Below, one piece after another: positions 1 through 8,362 of a stretch of DNA of 64,000 nt. The stretch is taken from the NCBI GenBank assembly GCA_965224765.1, contig CBDDAC010000023.1, positions 186,001-250,000 of the forward strand, given 5' to 3'. This DNA is from CAZDBA01 sp965224765 (lineage in GTDB: Bacteria; Planctomycetota; Planctomycetia; Pirellulales; Pirellulaceae). The translations under genes were made by a program, and so were the position numbers. Every line of letters starts with the position of its first letter. Position 1 is the stretch's first letter. The notes under the pieces are model-generated. The model had not been told where the DNA came from, made no database searches, and worked only from the letters and a program-made list of their open reading frames with translations.

Positions 1-194
1 AAATCGCTAAACGTTCTTAATTCCCAAACCAGGAGAAAACAGGCAATCAGGATACAAACAATTGAAATCATCAACATTGCGTTCCAAACGTTGAACATGG
101 AAGGCTTGTCATCAGCACCGGCAGCTGCCGAATCGTCGGAAGTCTGGCCGACCTGCGACGATTCATTTTCAAGGGTGGATTCGATATTGGACAT
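1..194 (-). CDS. Small single-span membrane protein (C-terminus beyond window)
   Basis: I do not recognise this protein. The minus strand reads from an ATG at 194 through 64 codons to the window edge without a stop. The first 32 or so residues are polar and rich in Ser, Asp, Glu and Ala. They are followed by a hydrophobic stretch containing MLMISIVCILIACFLLVW, which looks like one transmembrane helix, and then by LRTF. It lies 19 bases downstream of the next small membrane gene and is probably the last visible member of the operon that starts at 1249. No clear Shine-Dalgarno is visible, so the start is supported mainly by frame and context. Confidence 0.6.
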   Translation of the reverse strand, partial: MSNIESTLENESSQVGQTSDDSAAAGADDKPSMFNVWNAMLMISIVCILIACFLLVWELRTFSD

Positions 195-213
195 ACTTGG
201 CCCGTTATAAGTG

Positions 214-450
214 TTAATACTTGGCGGCGTCAATAAACAGGAAAATCGCCGCTGTAGTCAATAAAACGAACGATATGATCAGCATGATGCTGTAAACATC
301 AAACCCGCGCGTTTGGTACACCGGTTGCGATGCTTCGGCAACAAACGGGTCTTCGGTTACAGGATCATAGCCCTCTGAGGGTTCCGATGCCTGAAAATCG
401 ACTTCGTCAAATACCGAGTTGCCTGGATTATTAGAGCTTGGTAGTGACAT
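214..450 (-). CDS. Small C-terminally anchored membrane protein, 78 aa
   Basis: Unknown function. The first 48 residues are polar and acidic (Ser/Glu/Asp/Pro-rich), followed by one hydrophobic helix (roughly residues 52-73) and a short AAKY tail. It therefore looks like a tail-anchored protein with a cytoplasmic or disordered N-terminal arm. The ATG is preceded at good spacing by GAAGG, which supports the start. Its first codons overlap the end of the upstream coiled-coil gene by 20 bases, indicating translational coupling. The upstream and downstream neighbours are also membrane proteins with polar arms, so the three probably form one membrane assembly; that is inference. Confidence 0.7.
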   Translation of the reverse strand: MSLPSSNNPGNSVFDEVDFQASEPSEGYDPVTEDPFVAEASQPVYQTRGFDVYSIMLIISFVLLTTAAIFLFIDAAKY

Positions 451-1249
451 AATCGCCTTCTAGAACAACAGTTTGAGTGTATTCAGGAAGCAAACGTGCG
501 ACCGATCGATTATGCTCAGTCGCTGTAACGACTGCTCGACCGAGGTACTTCTTGCCTCGATAGATGTCAACCAAATGCTCCTTGCGAATTCCATCGTCGG
601 TTCCCAAACTGATTGCGATAAAGCCATCATCTTTTCGAGTAACAACGCCCTCCACCTTTCGTGGAATTCCGTCTGTGAGATCAGTTTCCGTCACCCCACG
701 AGCCTTCATCGCTCGTGCCATACGACCAATCTGACCAGCCATCGCTTCATTGCTGTCGTTCAGCTGATCCAGATCACCTTCAAGGCGGTACTGCTGATTT
801 GTCATAGAGACAACAAGTGCTCGTTGTGTTGCAATGTCATCGATAAGAGCCTTGTTACGGGCATTAAGATCTTTAACATCGCTATCCTGAGCAACCAATC
901 GCGTTTGTGCCACTTTCAGCTCTGCAGCGTATTGTGCATTTAGCTCAGTCGCTGCACGAAGTTGTTTCGATTCATTCTCAAGCCGAGTTTTGGCCAGTTC
1001 CAATTCTGAAAACAGCTGCGACAATTGCTGCTGACGCCCAACCTGCTCCGCATTCAGCTTTTTCAATGCTTCACCAGAAGCAGTTTTAGCTTTCTCCAAG
1101 CGAGTCAGCATGGTGCGAGACTTATCAGCATTAACACTGGCTACTTCTTTCCAGTTACGGTGTGACGCACCCACCATTACCGCAAGTACCATGAAGGTAA
1201 TACTCAAAAAGAAGATCAAAAGGGTAAATATTTTACCAAACAAATTCAT
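431..1249 (-). CDS. Membrane-anchored coiled-coil protein, 272 aa
   Basis: Unrecognised family. One N-terminal transmembrane helix (about residues 7-28, FTLLIFFLSITFMVLAVM) is followed by a long Gln/Glu/Lys/Leu-rich segment, residues 40-190, that has the heptad look of a coiled coil. A compact C-terminal domain of about 80 residues follows, with glycine-rich turns (EGVVTRKDDGFIAISLGTDDGIRKEHLVDIYRG) suggesting a small beta fold. I chose the ATG at 1249 because GAGGGA sits seven bases upstream; a TTG five codons earlier is possible but overlaps that site. It is the first gene of a minus-strand operon and has a near-consensus promoter about 100 bases upstream. Confidence 0.75.
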   Translation of the reverse strand: MNLFGKIFTLLIFFLSITFMVLAVMVGASHRNWKEVASVNADKSRTMLTRLEKAKTASGEALKKLNAEQVGRQQQLSQLFSELELAKTRLENESKQLRAATELNAQYAAELKVAQTRLVAQDSDVKDLNARNKALIDDIATQRALVVSMTNQQYRLEGDLDQLNDSNEAMAGQIGRMARAMKARGVTETDLTDGIPRKVEGVVTRKDDGFIAISLGTDDGIRKEHLVDIYRGKKYLGRAVVTATEHNRSVARLLPEYTQTVVLEGDYVTTKL

Positions 1250-1264
1250 CAGAGATTCCCTCAA

Positions 1265-1733
1265 TCACATTTCGATAGGTGGCCGAGTAAACAATTGCCC
1301 GACTTGCCTGATTCGCGCATCCACCACATTTTCTTTCCACTCTGGATATCTAAGTATAGTTAAGTGGAAAAAAAAGTGTCAACGAAATCCGTTAAAATAC
1401 AGCAGGAGCCTGAATTTGGCGTGGGCTTTCCGGACACAAGCGTCTTTTGTTTTGATCGGCCCAACCAGCAGGAATTCTGTAAAGCTGACAGGTGATAAGT
1501 CGGGGAAATGCTCATTACCGTAGTTTTTGGTTGAAATATCGTGAAGATCCGATTTAACCTCAAATCCCGTCTAGTTCAGCAATGGGGCAGCAGGAGCCTT
1601 AGTGCCCAGAACCCAACATGAGAAACGGAGAAATTGGAACAACCCTCCAATGTGGAAAACCTGTTCTTGCAACTGAATACTAAACCGGCAGAATGGTTGG
1701 ACGACGGAAACCCTTCTGAGCAGGAACCAAAAT
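1265..1733. other. Divergent intergenic region
   Basis: No convincing gene lies in this roughly 470-base stretch. It separates the minus-strand coiled-coil operon from the plus-strand ABC operon and contains the strong minus-strand promoter described separately. I see no equally good plus-strand promoter for the ABC operon. The short frames here lack start signals and family resemblance. Confidence 0.6.
1353..1382 (-). promoter_or_regulatory. Near-consensus sigma70-type promoter
   Basis: Read on the minus strand, TTGACA (1382-1377) is followed after 18 bases by TATACT (1358-1353). The -35 box is a perfect match and the -10 box is five of six. The spacer is T-rich. It points at the coiled-coil gene starting at 1249 and would give a leader of about 95 bases. 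Confidence 0.75.
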
Positions 1734-2063
1734 TTGAATTTCCAAATCTCGATTCGTGGTGCACTTTATTTCACGACTGCCATCGCGGTCTATTCGGCCA
1801 TATTGGCGTTAGGCTACCGAGGCGATTTTTGGGGGCAAGGTATCGCATTTGCCGTCACCTGCGCACTGGGATTATGGCTGGTCTCTGCCGTGATCTATTG
1901 GATTCTAATTCTGGTAATGAAAATCCGTGGAGTGCAGGAGCAAGCTGGTGTGTCTTCTGTACCGGACGAGAATCGCGTCAGCCCTTCAATCAAATCGATT
2001 ATTGACGGTACTCCCGAATCTAAAATCACCTCCGAAACGCCTAAAAAATCGGAGAACCCATAA
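1734..2063 (+). CDS. Small two-helix membrane protein at head of ABC operon, 109 aa
   Basis: Unknown function. The protein opens with NFQISIRGALYFTTAIAVYS, a short arm followed by a hydrophobic helix, and has a second helix around residues 38-62. A polar Ser/Pro/Lys-rich C-terminal tail completes it. This layout recurs in small planctomycete membrane proteins. The start is a TTG at 1734; AGGA lies eight bases upstream, and no in-frame ATG exists between it and the preceding stop. The stop codon overlaps the next ATG by one base (TAATG), so the gene is translationally coupled to the exported protein that follows. Confidence 0.65.
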   Translation: MNFQISIRGALYFTTAIAVYSAILALGYRGDFWGQGIAFAVTCALGLWLVSAVIYWILILVMKIRGVQEQAGVSSVPDENRVSPSIKSIIDGTPESKITSETPKKSENP

Positions 2064-4114
2064 TGCACCGTGCGGCAATTGGCATCCTAGGCTTGGCTTT
2101 CGTCCTTCTTTTTTTCAAATCAACGATCGGCCAACAAAATTTTGTGATTTCAACGGACCAAAACCTTGTCTACAGCACAGAAGGTGGTTACATCCCACTA
2201 GAAGTAACGATTACCACAGCGAATGGAGCTCGCGTGTCCAACGACATTCAGTTCAACTTGTGCGTTCAGAATGGATTCATGGGAAATCGAAAGATATTTT
2301 CGACGCCTTTGATCGTCGAATCCGGGCGATCAACCGGCTCAGCCAGCCTCCTATACAATGACACGGAAATGTCGTCATACGCGTTCTGGTGGGTAGAGCG
2401 AGACCTGAATTTGCGGCGAGACCAACGAGACCTTTTCTCGCAAGAAATTAATTTTTCCAGCAATGGCCTGGCATCTCAAAACTATCTTTTTCTTTCCAAC
2501 ACCGTAACGCCCCCTAGCCGAAATCAGGCACTTGGCATTCGTGGGCAAGTCCAACGAACAAGCCTAGTGGCTTACAAAACTGACATCGGAAAGGATTTGC
2601 CTTCGTTCGAGGTACTCGCCACGCTCCTCTTTGGGAACAATTTCTCAAACGATAAAATGCTCGCACTCAATAATTCAATGAGTATTCAAACGGATGTCCC
2701 GGCCAGCCTGCCAGAAAACTGGGTCGAACTATCGGCGGTTCACCATGTTTTCATTTCCCTCAGTGACCTTCGACGGCTAAATAACACGAACCCCGAAAAA
2801 ATTGCGCCCCTGAAAAGATGGATCACGGCAGGTGGCCGACTCATTGTCACTGACTGTGGTATTCGTTGCGAAAACGCCAAACAAATTTTCAAGGCTTTCG
2901 ATTTACAGCTCGCGTCGCGGCCAGAATGGATGCAGCTGACCGATGCGGCCTGGGAAAAGCACCTCGATGTATTCGGGCAATCCCTCTATGGAATCAGCCC
3001 CGAATTTCTGCAGAAATCTCGAGAACGCCAATATGATTTTTCCGAATTGCTGGAGCCCGTCCCCGCAGACGCAGACGCTGATCCATCGCTGTTCAAACCG
3101 ATTGTCTATCCATTAGGGCAAGGCCAAATCATCTCCATCGACGATGACATGTCGAAATGGAATCAAACCCAGTGGAGCCATCTACTAGCGACTGTAGAGG
3201 CGACATCCCAAAACTTCGCTTCCTTGATTGGTACATCCATCCTGAGCGGAACAACATTGCCGGACAAAAAAATCGCTGGTGTCAAAGAACCCCCCAAGTC
3301 ATCGTTTCAAATACTCATCATTTGTTTTGTCTTGATCGCTGGTCCACTTAACTATTTTATTTTGAAGAAAAACAAACGACTCAATGCACTACTGATCACC
3401 GTTCCACTCATCTCCTTATTCGCCTGTCTCAGCCTATTCGGCTACGCGATTCTTGTGCAGGGATTTGGCGTAAAAGCGAGGCATGACAGTCTGACCTTTC
3501 TGGATCAAAAGAATCGCGTTGCCGTAAGTCGCAGCCTCCACAGCATTTTTAGTGGACTTCACCCCGGCAGGTATACGTTTCCCGAAGATCGAATGGTGCT
3601 GGTCGCCTCCAGCGATGGTGAAGCATCCTTTGTTCGCTACGAAAATAGCAAAGTCTCCTTTTCTGGCGGAGTCATTCAAGCCCGCATGCCGCATCAAATA
3701 AGCACCATCGATACATTCGCCTCAAATGAAGGACTTCGTTTCAACGAGCAAAACGGCCAACTTCAGGTGAAGAACGAGTTTCAGGACGATATTGAACTCT
3801 TGCTCCTCAACTATTCCCAAAAGATTTACAAAATCGAGAACCTCGCTGCGGGGTCGGTCGGCACTGCGGAACGGACCGAAATCGCTGCCGAACTTTTTGA
3901 GAAGAAACTGTCGGATCTGTCTCAAGACACAAGAATCTATCGACGGTTGGAGTACTGGGGAATCAACAACCAAATCGTTGATGGTGGCAAATCTTTTCCC
4001 TTGAACCAGCCCGATACCTATTTGGCGGTTTTCAAAAAGTATGGCGGCGCCAAGCCAATTCACGAAGAGGTTCAAAATCAGAGTGGTTCACATGTCGTCA
4101 TTGGAAAGTGGTAA
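2063..4114 (+). CDS. Large exported membrane-anchored protein of ABC-2 operon, 683 aa
   Basis: No named family that I can assign. An N-terminal hydrophobic stretch (MHRAAIGILGLAFVLLFF) ending near IGQQ looks like a signal peptide or anchor. About 390 residues of presumably periplasmic sequence follow. The part around residues 230-370 has the look of a DUF4350/GATase-type Rossmann segment (LKRWITAGGRLIVTDCG, and GQGQIISIDDD). Two transmembrane helices (about residues 414-434 and 444-468) precede a C-terminal domain of about 200 residues. It lies directly before an ABC ATPase and permease, recalling exporters in which a membrane-anchored extracellular subunit accompanies the transporter. That partnership is inferred from the operon. 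Confidence 0.7.
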   Translation: MHRAAIGILGLAFVLLFFKSTIGQQNFVISTDQNLVYSTEGGYIPLEVTITTANGARVSNDIQFNLCVQNGFMGNRKIFSTPLIVESGRSTGSASLLYNDTEMSSYAFWWVERDLNLRRDQRDLFSQEINFSSNGLASQNYLFLSNTVTPPSRNQALGIRGQVQRTSLVAYKTDIGKDLPSFEVLATLLFGNNFSNDKMLALNNSMSIQTDVPASLPENWVELSAVHHVFISLSDLRRLNNTNPEKIAPLKRWITAGGRLIVTDCGIRCENAKQIFKAFDLQLASRPEWMQLTDAAWEKHLDVFGQSLYGISPEFLQKSRERQYDFSELLEPVPADADADPSLFKPIVYPLGQGQIISIDDDMSKWNQTQWSHLLATVEATSQNFASLIGTSILSGTTLPDKKIAGVKEPPKSSFQILIICFVLIAGPLNYFILKKNKRLNALLITVPLISLFACLSLFGYAILVQGFGVKARHDSLTFLDQKNRVAVSRSLHSIFSGLHPGRYTFPEDRMVLVASSDGEASFVRYENSKVSFSGGVIQARMPHQISTIDTFASNEGLRFNEQNGQLQVKNEFQDDIELLLLNYSQKIYKIENLAAGSVGTAERTEIAAELFEKKLSDLSQDTRIYRRLEYWGINNQIVDGGKSFPLNQPDTYLAVFKKYGGAKPIHEEVQNQSGSHVVIGKW

Positions 4115-4118
4115 ATAA

Positions 4119-5087
4119 ATGAACGCACCACTCCCTCAACACCCGATGATTCAAATTCGGCAAGTCAGCCGTTGGTTCGGCAACACTTGTGCGGTAAATA
4201 ATCTATCGTTCCAGGTTCATGCTGGTGAAGTTTTTGGATTCATCGGCCCTAATGGTGCCGGTAAAACGACAACCATGCGAATCCTGGCAACACTCGACAT
4301 TCCCGACGTCGGCGACGCATTTATTGACGGTTTCTCCGTCGTGAATGATCCGGATCGAGTTCGTGGACGTCTCGGATTCATGCCGGATGCCTATGGCGCC
4401 TACCCGAATGTAAATTGCGAAGAGTACTTGGACTTTTTTGCACGGACCTACGGACTGGTTGGCAAAGAACGCCTGCGAGCAATGCGCCACGTATTAGGAT
4501 TCACGCAACTCGATCAGATGGCCACCAAACCGATCGACGGATTGAGCAAGGGGATGAAACAACGGCTTTGCCTGGGGCGCGCCCTGATTCATAACCCTGC
4601 GGTTTTGATACTCGATGAACCTGCAGCCGGTCTTGATCCGCGCGCTCGCATCGAATTACGTGACATGGTCGGTGAACTTGCCAGTCAAGGCAAATCCATC
4701 CTAGTGAGTAGCCATATCCTCACCGAGTTGGCTGAGATTTGCGACCGGGTCGCCATCATCGAACAAGGTCGACTTTTGGCAACAGGCAGCGTGGACGAAA
4801 TTTTGTCCAAGAGTCGCCGCTTGGACGCCAACGAAACCGTCGAAATCGTTGCGACGTTCTTGAGTTCGGCAACAGAAGCAGCCAATTGGCTGCGAGAACA
4901 AGACCAAGTTCACAACGTATTTGCCCGTACTAACGAAGTAAGCTTCGCTTGCCCCAACCATCCTGAGTTTCAGGCAAAACTCTTAAAGTCAATCGTTGAA
5001 TCGGGTTTTCGCTTGACTCGATTTTCCGGAAAACAACATTCGCTGGAAGATGCATTCCTCCATGTGACCGAGGGACGCGTTCAATGA
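4119..5087 (+). CDS. ABC-2 type transporter ATP-binding protein, 322 aa
   Basis: This is the cytoplasmic ATPase that powers an ABC-2 exporter. Visible motifs are Walker A GPNGAGKTT (about residues 43-51), the ABC signature LSKGMKQRL (about 141-149), Walker B VLILDEPAAGLDP (about 161-173) and the H-loop SSH. A C-terminal accessory region of about 90 residues follows, usual for the CcmA-type group. The gene begins four bases after the stop of the membrane-protein gene and overlaps the permease gene by four bases (ATGA). The three products therefore very probably form one transporter. The substrate cannot be told from sequence. Confidence 0.92.
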   Translation: MNAPLPQHPMIQIRQVSRWFGNTCAVNNLSFQVHAGEVFGFIGPNGAGKTTTMRILATLDIPDVGDAFIDGFSVVNDPDRVRGRLGFMPDAYGAYPNVNCEEYLDFFARTYGLVGKERLRAMRHVLGFTQLDQMATKPIDGLSKGMKQRLCLGRALIHNPAVLILDEPAAGLDPRARIELRDMVGELASQGKSILVSSHILTELAEICDRVAIIEQGRLLATGSVDEILSKSRRLDANETVEIVATFLSSATEAANWLREQDQVHNVFARTNEVSFACPNHPEFQAKLLKSIVESGFRLTRFSGKQHSLEDAFLHVTEGRVQ

Positions 5088-6775
5088 GCATTTCCAAACC
5101 CGCCGAGAAGACCATCACCAACGAACAACCGGAACTCCTGCTCTCCACCGAGCCTCGCGGTTGGCTCGATCAAAAACTGGCCTGGCTGAGTGAGTTCTTT
5201 AGCCCCATTTTGGTCAAAGAAACACGGCAATCCCTTAAAAGCCGCCAATTCTTTTGGACGTTTTTTCTGTTACTCACCGCAACGGCCATCTGGTCAATCC
5301 TGGGATTCTCTATCGGCCAATCTCAAATGAATAGTCCAGGACGGTTCCTGCTCAGCGGCTATTGGGCGATCCTTGGGTTCCCGCTCGCCATCATTATTCC
5401 TTTCACCGTTTTCAGATCGCTGGCCAGCGAATATGAAAACAACACCATCCAACTCGTTTCCATCACCACCATGAAACCCTATCAGATTGTGGTCGGCAAG
5501 GTGGGCAGCGCAATGCTTCAGATGCTGGTCTTTTTCTCAGTCCTCGCGCCCTGCATTTCGTTCACTTACTTGTTGCGCGGCGTCGACCTGGTGCACGTCG
5601 GTTTTGGATTGGGCATTTGCTTTTTTGGTTCACTGGGACTCTCTTTGATTGGACTGTTCCTCGCTGGGATCACGACCAGTAACGTAATGCGCATTTGCCT
5701 TTCGGTGGTCTTCATCTTTGGATTGTTCATGGCCTACCTTGGATTTATCAATTTGATGGCGATGGTCGGGCAAGGCTACGGACCTACATCTGAAGTTCTG
5801 CCATCGCTTCTATTTGGCATGTCCGCTTCATTCTTTGCGATCGGGTTTCTTGCATTCTCGGCAGCATCAGCGCAAATTTCATTCCCGGCAGACAATCGCA
5901 GCACATTGCCACGTATCGCGATGCTGGTCTTCAACGTGGTACTTGTCTCCACGTTTGGTTTAGCTCTGATGAGTTTTATTGACAAGACATTGGTCTGGAT
6001 CTGCCACATGATCGTCTGCCACGTTTGGCTGATTTTTGGAGCAATGATGTGCGGGGAGAATCCATTTATGTCACCAAGGGTACGTCGTTCCCTGCCCCGA
6101 AGTATTCCCGGCAAGTCCTTTTTTAGTTTCCTGCTTCCGGGCCCCGGTCGAGGCTACATATTTGCCCTAATCAATCTTTGGGGCTGGACCGCAATTTTGC
6201 TGCTTTTCGCCTGGTTCGGTGAAAGGTTCTTTGCCCTGAGTACGATTACTGGGACGATTGCTTCAACCCAAGCCAAATCTTTTTTGACGATGGGCATGTT
6301 GGCCAATGTCGGTTACTCAACGCTTTTCCTGTCGGCCACCTATATGATTATTTTTCTGGCACAGAGGAAACGAGTTTTCTTGAATCCAGGAGGCGGTTTT
6401 ATCATCGGGCTATTGATCTGTGGTTTCTCAATGATTTTATCCGCGATCATGCATTACTCACTCGTTCATCCGCAATCAGTTGGTCGGTACTCAGATTGGC
6501 AACTGCTTAATTGGTACTGGAGTTCCTACATGTGGCTCGAACGTGGAAGCTTAGGAGCCAATGCTTTTGGCTCCATCGTGCTGGGGTCTATTGCATTTGC
6601 TTCCTGTCTTGCCTGCCTCATCATGGCGAGCCCTGAACTCATTCGCAGGCACGTCGCCATTCCGCAACGGGTCGTACAGGATATAGAAGAACACCAAGCC
6701 AGCTATGTCGCGCCAACAGAAACCATTGAAAACATTTTTGACGAACGAAAAACGGAACGAGAGAGTTCGGACTAG
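5084..6775 (+). CDS. ABC-2 type transporter permease, 563 aa
   Basis: Polytopic membrane protein with about ten to twelve hydrophobic helices spread over residues 50-530. It is the partner of the ATPase immediately upstream, with which it overlaps by four bases. The segment around residues 95-160 (FRSLASEYENNTIQLVSITTMKPYQIVVGKVGSAML) carries the charged coupling-region pattern of ABC-2 permeases. The C-terminal tail is polar and acidic. It is probably the last gene of the operon that starts at 1734. What it exports is unknown. Confidence 0.88.
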   Translation: MSISKPAEKTITNEQPELLLSTEPRGWLDQKLAWLSEFFSPILVKETRQSLKSRQFFWTFFLLLTATAIWSILGFSIGQSQMNSPGRFLLSGYWAILGFPLAIIIPFTVFRSLASEYENNTIQLVSITTMKPYQIVVGKVGSAMLQMLVFFSVLAPCISFTYLLRGVDLVHVGFGLGICFFGSLGLSLIGLFLAGITTSNVMRICLSVVFIFGLFMAYLGFINLMAMVGQGYGPTSEVLPSLLFGMSASFFAIGFLAFSAASAQISFPADNRSTLPRIAMLVFNVVLVSTFGLALMSFIDKTLVWICHMIVCHVWLIFGAMMCGENPFMSPRVRRSLPRSIPGKSFFSFLLPGPGRGYIFALINLWGWTAILLLFAWFGERFFALSTITGTIASTQAKSFLTMGMLANVGYSTLFLSATYMIIFLAQRKRVFLNPGGGFIIGLLICGFSMILSAIMHYSLVHPQSVGRYSDWQLLNWYWSSYMWLERGSLGANAFGSIVLGSIAFASCLACLIMASPELIRRHVAIPQRVVQDIEEHQASYVAPTETIENIFDERKTERESSD

Positions 6776-6890
6776 ATTCTGATTTGCACCATGGAGAATG
6801 AGCACCACTGTTTTTTCGTCTCAGTAGAAGCCTCGATCTCGCCAACCATGTATTCGGGCAACTCCACTCAGAATGAGGATAGTTTCTAAA

Positions 6891-8084
6891 TCAGTTCTTT
6901 CCGTAGAAATCCGAATACATCATGAACAAGTCATCGGCCGCGTCAAAAAGGTGAACGAGCAGTGCCGCTCTGGCCCACATTCCATTTCGGGCCTGACGAA
7001 AATACATCACGCGTGGGTCGCTGTCGAGTTCAGTCGGAACTTCCTGAATGACGCTGTCCCTTGGAAAGGGATGCATAATCGGGATGTAGGACTTGAGTCG
7101 CTCAACTCGTTCTGGAGAAAGATGGTACGGTGAAAGATCCATCTTTTCGATTGTACCTTGCTCGTCTTCGCTTCCGTATTCCAACTGGATACGAGTCATG
7201 TAGAGACAATCAATTTGCTCAAGGACCGGGCGACCATTCCAATCATCATCAAGAGAGTGCAGTTCCAGCATTTCAACACCTGCTGCCGTCAGCCGATTTC
7301 GCAAATCATCACTCAACCTCAACGTCTCATGTTGCGGAGCAACAAAAATCATGCGGACGTTTTCATACTGCGACAAAACGGTTGCCAACGATCGAACGGT
7401 TCTCCCACGCCCAATGTCACCGCAAAACAGATAGGTCTTATTTGCCGGCCCACGGGTCAATTCACCATATTTCTTTTGAAGCTCCACGAACGAAGACTGT
7501 TTCGAATCCTCGGTTTGATCAAAGTCAAACGTCCTTAGGATCGTGTACATATCCAACAAAGCTTGTGTGGGATGCTCATCACTGCCGGCGCCCGCGTTGA
7601 TGATGGGAACGCTTCTCATCCCCTGGGCACTGAGACTGTTCATCAAGTAAGCACAGGATTCTGCAAAGTCACCAATCATGCTGCGCATGATAATGACATC
7701 AAAATAGCTACTAAACATCCGAATTGAATCGGTCCGTGATTCACGTTTGACTTCGCTGGATGTTTTAGGATCCCTCACTTCGTTGCAAGTAATCCCCAGA
7801 ATCTGGCACGCCGCCATGAAGGAAAGAAAAGTCCGCGTGGAAGGTTGCGTGAAATACAACATCGCTCGCTTGTGAGAAAGCAGGTCTTTGAGTCGACGAT
7901 TGCCTTCGCGAGTTCTGGCCATTCTCCGAATCATATCCGACATTCGACGAAGCTTTTCCAACAAATCCGGAGTCAGCTGAGCCGCTAGAATCAAATGCCT
8001 CAGCCTTCCGTCACGCTGAAAGTCCTCGCATTTGGGCCACATTGGCCGGTCAATCTTGTTTTGAAACTCCTGAAATTCCTGCAT
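6891..8084 (-). CDS. pyrB: Aspartate carbamoyltransferase, long form, about 397 aa
   Basis: Catalyses carbamoyl phosphate plus L-aspartate to N-carbamoyl-aspartate, the committed step of pyrimidine synthesis. The carbamoyl-phosphate loop PSTRT is near residue 80, HPTQALLDMY near 175 and the C-terminal HPFPR with FRQARNGMWARAALL near the end. These favour aspartate over ornithine carbamoyltransferase. At about 400 residues it is roughly 90 longer than typical catalytic chains. Extra sequence lies at the N-terminus (residues 1-60) and in an insertion between the two lobes around residues 195-225 (FDFDQTEDSKQSSFVELQKKYGELTRGPANK). I took the ATG at 8084 (MQEFQ); a TTG five codons upstream is an alternative. 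It stands alone, downstream of the S41 protease terminator. Confidence 0.87.
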   Translation of the reverse strand: MQEFQEFQNKIDRPMWPKCEDFQRDGRLRHLILAAQLTPDLLEKLRRMSDMIRRMARTREGNRRLKDLLSHKRAMLYFTQPSTRTFLSFMAACQILGITCNEVRDPKTSSEVKRESRTDSIRMFSSYFDVIIMRSMIGDFAESCAYLMNSLSAQGMRSVPIINAGAGSDEHPTQALLDMYTILRTFDFDQTEDSKQSSFVELQKKYGELTRGPANKTYLFCGDIGRGRTVRSLATVLSQYENVRMIFVAPQHETLRLSDDLRNRLTAAGVEMLELHSLDDDWNGRPVLEQIDCLYMTRIQLEYGSEDEQGTIEKMDLSPYHLSPERVERLKSYIPIMHPFPRDSVIQEVPTELDSDPRVMYFRQARNGMWARAALLVHLFDAADDLFMMYSDFYGKN

Positions 8085-8308
8085 CGTCCCCACCGACAAT
8101 CGCTCAACCGCTATTCATCAACCCGACATCCTCGATCCCAACCCTGTCAAGAATCTCCACAGGTTGGCTAGATCTAAGGCTGTTGTGCAAAAGCTTAACG
8201 CCTAAAAGATGTTTGTTCCAGCGCCCCAAGACCGAAATCAATCGGAGTCCCAAATGACCTGGCGAATTGAAACAACGAGGGTGTCGCCGTAAAAAGCTGG
8301 CCTGACAC

Positions 8309-8336
8309 AAAAAAAGCTCGACCCAAAGGCCGAGCT
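8309..8336 (-). terminator. Rho-independent terminator after S41 protease gene
   Basis: On the minus strand a six-pair stem, AGCTCG/CGAGCT, with a ten-base partly paired loop, is followed directly by a run of seven T. It lies 27 bases past the stop of the protease gene and before pyrB, separating the two transcripts. Confidence 0.8.
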
Positions 8337-8362
8337 ATTCATTGTTAGAAATTACTCCAGAC

